From: Gramella sp. MT6
GTDB lineage: Bacteria; Bacteroidota; Bacteroidia; Flavobacteriales; Flavobacteriaceae
Assembly: GCF_019357415.1 (NCBI RefSeq)
Contig: NZ_CP048410.1
Coordinates: 682,001-746,000 of the forward strand
Direction of reading: 5' to 3'
Length of the DNA: 64,000 bases
Shown here piece by piece: positions 60,147 through 64,000 of the stretch. The notes beneath the pieces are model-generated. The model saw nothing but the letters and a program-made list of their open reading frames with translations. It was not told the DNA's origin and did no database searches. Position 1 is the stretch's first letter. Every line of letters starts with the position of its first letter. A program made the position numbers and the translations under genes.

Positions 60147-60632
60147 ATGAAAGATTTAAAAGATTTGTTCGAGCATCAGCTTAAAGATCTTTACAGTGCC
60201 GAAAGTCAGCTAACTAAAGCTCTTCCCAAAATGGCAAAACACGCCAATGACGAGAAACTTAAAGAAGCATTGGAGTCTCATTTAGAAGAAACCAAAGAGC
60301 ACAAAAGTCGTCTTGAGGTCATTTGTAAGGAACTAAATATTAGTCCATCTGGCGAAACCTGCAAGGCAATGAAAGGGCTTATTGAAGAAGCTGAAGACTT
60401 TTTAAAGGAAGACGCTTCAGAAGAAGTTAGAGACGCAGGATTAATAGCCGATGCTCAAAGAGTAGAGCATTACGAAATTTCGGGATACGGTACCGTGGTG
60501 CGATATGCCAAAGAATTAGGTCATAAGGAAATCGCTAAAAAACTTCAGATAACCCTGGATGAAGAATATGATGCCGATAACAAATTGGATAAACTTGCCG
60601 AAGGTCGCCTGAATAAAAAGGCAAAAAAATAA
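60147..60632 (+). CDS. YciE/YciF-type ferritin-like protein (DUF892)
   Basis: A 161-residue four-helix protein. LKDLFEHQLKDLYSAESQLTKALPKMAKHA is the DUF892 N-terminal signature; later EHYEISGYGTVVRYAKELGHKEIAKKL and a final LDEEYDADNKLDKLAEG complete it. Acidic and His residues for a diiron site are present on the helices (Glu in YSAESQ, Glu/His in EETKEHKSRLE, and EHYE). Members accumulate under osmotic or oxidative stress. It is a single gene with its own terminator. Confidence 0.9.
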   Translation: MKDLKDLFEHQLKDLYSAESQLTKALPKMAKHANDEKLKEALESHLEETKEHKSRLEVICKELNISPSGETCKAMKGLIEEAEDFLKEDASEEVRDAGLIADAQRVEHYEISGYGTVVRYAKELGHKEIAKKLQITLDEEYDADNKLDKLAEGRLNKKAKK

Positions 60633-60651
60633 AACTGAACAGTAAACTACA

Positions 60652-60680
60652 AAAGCCTTTCCTCTGGGAAGGCTTTTTTT
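60652..60680 (+). terminator. Rho-independent terminator after the DUF892 gene
   Basis: AAAGCCTTTCC (60652-60662), TCT loop, GGGAAGGCTTT (60666-60676), with one wobble pair, then T to 60680. Confidence 0.9.
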
Positions 60681-60747
60681 ATTCAAATTAAGTAACAGCA
60701 ATATATTCAAAGATTCCAGATAAACTTCAAACTTCTATATTTGGAAC

Positions 60748-60948
60748 ATGAGAAAGTACTCAACCTTTGTAAGTATAATCACATTAATTCTTGGATTTGC
60801 CTTTTACGGGGAAACTGTTAGCTTTAACTTCTATGACACCTATTATATAGTTGCCGCAGAGGTTGTTTGTTTCGCATTCTGGGCGCTGTTCATGCTTATC
60901 TTTCTAATTATTAATCTGAAAAAATTCCTTTCAGGCCGTGGAGAATAA
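60748..60948 (+). CDS. Small two-helix membrane protein, hypothetical
   Basis: A 66-residue protein with two hydrophobic segments (about 6-24 and 33-57) and a short basic tail (LKKFLSGRGE). I do not recognise the family. A perfect -7-like TATATTTG (60736-60743) is only 4 bases before the ATG, so transcription would start at or near the start codon, suggesting a leaderless message or a later start. Its 3' end overlaps recX by 11 bases. Confidence 0.6.
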   Translation: MRKYSTFVSIITLILGFAFYGETVSFNFYDTYYIVAAEVVCFAFWALFMLIFLIINLKKFLSGRGE

Positions 60949-61414
60949 AAATAAATCACATACCGTTGAAGAAGCTCTTCAAAAATTGATGCACTTCTGT
61001 GCTTATCGTGACCGGTCCCAGAAGGAAGTAGAGGATAAACTGGATAATTTGCGAATGATCCCAGAGGCCAAGGAAAAGATCATCATATCACTTATGCAGG
61101 AAAATTTTCTCAATGAGGAACGTTTTGCAAGGAGCTTTGTTCGGGGGAAATTCAGAATCAAGAAATGGGGCCGAATAAAGATAACCCAGGAACTTAAAAA
61201 GAGAGAGATATCATCTCCCATCATCAAACTTGGCTTAACCGAAATAAAAGAATCAGATTATAGAAAAACCCTCTATGAACTGGCTGAGAAGAAAAAAGAG
61301 AAGATAACTGAACCCAATTCCTTTAAAAAGAAGAAAAAACTGGCAGATCATCTATTGAGAAAAGGTTATGAATCCCAACTGGTATTCGATTGCATAAATG
61401 ATATTATAGACTAA
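60938..61414 (+). CDS. recX: RecX family regulatory protein
   Basis: A 158-residue RecX-like protein: LMHFCAYRDRSQKEVEDKLDNL, QENFLNEERFARSFVRGKFRIKKWGRIKITQELKKREIS and LADHLLRKGYESQLVFDCI match the three-helix repeats of RecX. It restrains RecA filament growth. The start is GTG at 60938, inside the upstream small gene. It overlaps the convergent cupin gene by 11 bases. Confidence 0.9.
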   Translation: MENKNKSHTVEEALQKLMHFCAYRDRSQKEVEDKLDNLRMIPEAKEKIIISLMQENFLNEERFARSFVRGKFRIKKWGRIKITQELKKREISSPIIKLGLTEIKESDYRKTLYELAEKKKEKITEPNSFKKKKKLADHLLRKGYESQLVFDCINDIID

Positions 61415-62270
61415 TATCATTCTTTTTATGCGTACGTTTTATCGCTTGCTCATTCTTATAATCTATCCATTTCTGCCCTCTCAATTTTCTCATATAGTTA
61501 TCAAAATACCTCATAAAGATTATGTTGTAAACTGCTTTAGAGAAATTGGTTAGAGTTCTAGGTGTAGCTCTTAGGCTCATGGAAAACCCGGCTGTTAGAT
61601 AGGTCATATGATGCCAGTAACCTTCAGGCATATACAAAGTCTCACCATGATTTAAGTCTGTAATATACCCTTTAGCAAGTTTTAAGGCGGGGAACTTTTC
61701 GTAATCGGGCTTATTGAAATTAATATCCTCCCTCGATATCAGGGCATGTGGCACCTTGTATAAATGCTTACTTTCCGAAGGTGGAAATAGGATACACTGC
61801 TTTTTCCCGTGGAAATGAAAATGAAGAATATTCGCATAATCTATATCATAATGCATAAAGACCCTGGAATTCTCTCCCCCAAAGAACAACATTGGCAATT
61901 GTTTTAAAAATCTTAATCCAACATCAGGAAAATTGAAATCTTTTTGAAACTGCGGAACCTCCTTCATAAGATTGTAAAGAAAAATGCGATAATCTGTGGG
62001 ACCAGATTTTAACAAGTCTATATATTCAGACATCTTCATCTCGGCATGCGCCTGGTTGAACTTATATTCAGAAGTTATAGGCCTGTCGTCGTATAAAGGA
62101 ACGGTCTTGTCGCCGGCAATTTTCTTGATATAGTCAAGACCCCACTTCTTATATGCCGGCCAGTCCTCGATCAGTCTCTCGATCACTACCGGTTTTTGTG
62201 GCTGCACGTATTCTCTCAGAAAATCTGATTTGGTGATACTTTCTACCCTAGGTATTTGTTCCAGTTTCAT
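61404..62270 (-). CDS. Cupin-like (cupin_8/JmjC-type) oxygenase, paralogue 1
   Basis: A 288-residue 2-oxoglutarate/Fe(II) oxygenase-like protein. VVIERLIEDWPAYKKW is the typical cupin_8 N-terminus; the iron ligands are His and Asp in FMHYDIDYANILHF and a distal His in ETLYMPEGYWHHMTYL. It ends with a basic block (RGQKWIDYKNEQAIKRTHKK). Known relatives hydroxylate proteins, including ribosomal proteins, but the target is unknown. It is a paralogue of the neighbouring gene, 14 bases away. Confidence 0.88.
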   Translation of the reverse strand: MKLEQIPRVESITKSDFLREYVQPQKPVVIERLIEDWPAYKKWGLDYIKKIAGDKTVPLYDDRPITSEYKFNQAHAEMKMSEYIDLLKSGPTDYRIFLYNLMKEVPQFQKDFNFPDVGLRFLKQLPMLFFGGENSRVFMHYDIDYANILHFHFHGKKQCILFPPSESKHLYKVPHALISREDINFNKPDYEKFPALKLAKGYITDLNHGETLYMPEGYWHHMTYLTAGFSMSLRATPRTLTNFSKAVYNIIFMRYFDNYMRKLRGQKWIDYKNEQAIKRTHKKNDISL

Positions 62271-62284
62271 GCGTGCGTGCTTCT

Positions 62285-63154
62285 TTATTCTATTCCGGCG
62301 TTCTTATGTGTCTTTTTTATTGCAATTTCATTCTTACGATCTATCCACTTCTGCCCCTTCAATTTACGCATCAAATTATCATAATTACGCATAAACAAAA
62401 GATTATTGAGAACTTCTGCGATCTGCTTTGGAGATTTCGGAAGCGACCTAAGAGTCATAGACAGGCTTGCCGTCTCATATTTTATAAAGTGCCACCAATG
62501 GCTCGGAATATAAAGCGCATCACCATGCTTAAGCCTCGTTTCGAATCCTTTCGCCTTGGCTAAGGCCGGATATTTATCAAGATCGGGGTTATCCATATCT
62601 ATGATCTCCATGCTCACAATAGAATATGGTACCTTATAAATTAGCCCTGTTTGATCTGGTGGATATAGAATGACCTTCTTTTCGCCAACAAAATTGAAAT
62701 GAAAATTATTGGCGAGATCCATGTCATAATGCATCACCACTTTAGAACCCTCACCACCTACAAAAAGCACGGGAAGTTTTTTAAAGAACTTCACTCCCAG
62801 ATCTGGATATTCAAAATCTTCCAGTAATCCTGGACAGTTCTGAAGCAGGTTGAAAAAGAACATTCTAAGGTCTGTGGGACCCTGCTCAAGAATATCGATA
62901 TATTCCTTAAAAGGGATTTTCTTAGCAACTCCATGAGAGTTTTGTCTGCCTTTCGCAGGTTTCCCGTCGTATAATGGCACCACTACCTCGCCTGCCTTTT
63001 CCCTGAAGTATTCAAAACTCCATTTCTTAAAGGCAGGCCAGTTGTTGGTAAGATCTTCAATAACTACCGGTTTCTTTGGTATAAAATACTCCTTCAAAAA
63101 ATCTTCTTTAGAAAGATTCTTTCTTCTGGGAATATTTTGAAGATCGAGTTTCAA
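62285..63154 (-). CDS. Cupin-like (cupin_8/JmjC-type) oxygenase, paralogue 2
   Basis: A 289-residue protein of the same family as its neighbour. VVIEDLTNNWPAFKKW, the metal site VMHYDMDLANNFHFNF, the distal His in DALYIPSHWWHFIKYE, and the same C-terminal block (KGQKWIDRKNEIAIKKTHKN) are conserved. The two proteins are clearly a tandem duplication with conserved iron ligands in both. It lies 19 bases after bioB, so it may be co-transcribed with biotin synthesis. Confidence 0.88.
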   Translation of the reverse strand: MKLDLQNIPRRKNLSKEDFLKEYFIPKKPVVIEDLTNNWPAFKKWSFEYFREKAGEVVVPLYDGKPAKGRQNSHGVAKKIPFKEYIDILEQGPTDLRMFFFNLLQNCPGLLEDFEYPDLGVKFFKKLPVLFVGGEGSKVVMHYDMDLANNFHFNFVGEKKVILYPPDQTGLIYKVPYSIVSMEIIDMDNPDLDKYPALAKAKGFETRLKHGDALYIPSHWWHFIKYETASLSMTLRSLPKSPKQIAEVLNNLLFMRNYDNLMRKLKGQKWIDRKNEIAIKKTHKNAGIE

Positions 63155-63173
63155 AATTCTATGGATTAAAAAG

Positions 63174-64000
63174 CTATGCTTTTGTTTTTGCTTTTAGCTG
63201 GGCTTCAAGATTTCTATCAATCTTATGAGCAGGACGGGTCCATTTTGGTTTTTCTCCCTGGCTTTTAAATTGTGAGTTTTTAGCATCAACGCTTTCAGGC
63301 TGAGATTTCTTTTCAAAAGCTTTCTGCGGATTAAGACCAAGCATTTTGAACATTTCCATATCCTCGTTTACATCTGGATTTGGAGTTGTAAGCAACTTAT
63401 CTCCCGCAAATATTGAATTTGCTCCGGCAAAGAAACACATTGCCTGTCCTTCTCTACTCATTTGAGTTCTTCCTGCTGAAAGTCTCACCTGGGTCTCTGG
63501 CATCACGATACGTGTTGTTGCCACCATTCTTATCATATCCCAGATCGGTACCGGCTTTTGCTCTTCTAAAGGTGTTCCTTCAACTGGAACCAATGCATTG
63601 ATAGGTACAGATTCTGGCTGCGGATTAAGAGTTGAAAGCGCTACCAGCATTCCTGCACGGTCTGCCTCACTTTCTCCCATTCCAATAATTCCACCACTAC
63701 AAACGGTAACATTGGTTTTTCGAACATTTCCAATAGTATCAAGCCTGTCCTGGTATCCACGGGTAGAAATCACCTCTTTATAATATTCTTCAGATGAATC
63801 CAGGTTATGGTTGTAAGCATAAAGTCCGGCTTCGGCTAAACGCTGCGCCTGATTCTCGGTAAGCATTCCCAGGGTACAGCAAACTTCCATATCCAACTTA
63901 TTGATGGTTCTTACCATCTCCAGCACATTATCGAATTCCTCACCATCTTTCACATTTCTCCAGGCTGCTCCCATACAAACCCGGGAACTTCCAGAAGCTT
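63174..64000 (-). CDS. bioB: Biotin synthase BioB (5' part outside window)
   Basis: The C-terminal about 275 residues of biotin synthase; the frame is open through the right edge. [71 protein letters not shown] and MFFAG-like [30 protein letters not shown] are all typical. The 4Fe-4S CxxxCxxC motif would be left of the N-terminus beyond the edge. A Lys/Gln/Pro-rich tail of about 45 residues extends beyond the usual end, as in other Bacteroidota. It catalyses sulfur insertion into dethiobiotin. Confidence 0.95.
   Translation of the reverse strand, partial: ASGSSRVCMGAAWRNVKDGEEFDNVLEMVRTINKLDMEVCCTLGMLTENQAQRLAEAGLYAYNHNLDSSEEYYKEVISTRGYQDRLDTIGNVRKTNVTVCSGGIIGMGESEADRAGMLVALSTLNPQPESVPINALVPVEGTPLEEQKPVPIWDMIRMVATTRIVMPETQVRLSAGRTQMSREGQAMCFFAGANSIFAGDKLLTTPNPDVNEDMEMFKMLGLNPQKAFEKKSQPESVDAKNSQFKSQGEKPKWTRPAHKIDRNLEAQLKAKTKA

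Overview
The window is an ordinary chromosomal stretch of an AT-rich Bacteroidota, most likely a marine Flavobacteriaceae; a Gramella/Christiangramia-like organism would fit, but the genus is an inference. The evidence is the gliding genes gldD/gldE, a SusC/SusD pair, promoter-like TAnnTTTG -7 elements, bL21 with a C-terminal extension, mevalonate-pathway genes, DUF4199 and TIGR03643 proteins, and an almost complete lack of Shine-Dalgarno sites. Genes are densely packed. No intergenic gap exceeds about 280 bases; the longest are 12471-12742, 30487-30761 and 59933-60146. I saw no rRNA, tRNA, CRISPR, insertion sequence or prophage.

Layout. 1-5.8 kb (mostly minus strand): a truncated paiB-like gene, a YqcI/YcgG protein, a membrane protein, a DUF421 protein, a DNA-repair ligase D divided into three adjacent genes (phosphoesterase, ligase, polymerase), and an SDR oxidoreductase. 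6-12.5 kb: glycerophosphodiester phosphodiesterase, an HI0933-type flavoprotein, TspO, then mvaD, a mevalonate-kinase-like gene, a UbiA prenyltransferase and an RluB-type pseudouridine synthase. 12.7-16.1 kb: a polyamine operon (arginine decarboxylase, agmatinase, deoxyhypusine-synthase-like protein) closed by a strong terminator. 16.1-24.4 kb: a doubled LABN membrane protein, three glycosyltransferases, a membrane Fe-S protein with an FAD partner, and a GH113-like lipoprotein.

24.4-30.2 kb (minus strand): the most distinctive system in the window, a tight eight-gene arsenosugar operon. It encodes a peroxidase-like protein, radical-SAM ArsS, an exported rhodanese, a TIGR04282 glycosyltransferase, a purine nucleoside phosphorylase, the arsenite methyltransferase ArsM, a DUF547 lipoprotein and a TIGR04283 glycosyltransferase. 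A complete route can be proposed from arsenite through dimethylarsinoyl-adenosine to a glycosylated arsenosugar.

30.3-35.1 kb: a tail-anchored micro-protein, an AraC-type regulator, an SRPBCC protein and a Tat-exported IorA/IorB-type molybdenum hydroxylase. 35.1-45.1 kb (mostly minus strand): miaB, a sigma-54 activator, lptE, a TPR-like gene, secG, groES and groEL, an LVIVD lipoprotein, rplU-rpmA and DUF4199. 45.2-54 kb: an M16 peptidase pair (one active, one probably inactive), an EamA transporter and an orphan SusC/SusD pair. 54.1-61.4 kb: mutY-ssb-gldE-gldD, HU, a 29-residue basic AURKAIP1/COX24-like protein, RNase G, a YciE/YciF ferritin-like protein and recX. 61.4-64 kb: two tandem cupin_8/JmjC-like oxygenases downstream of bioB, which runs off the right edge.
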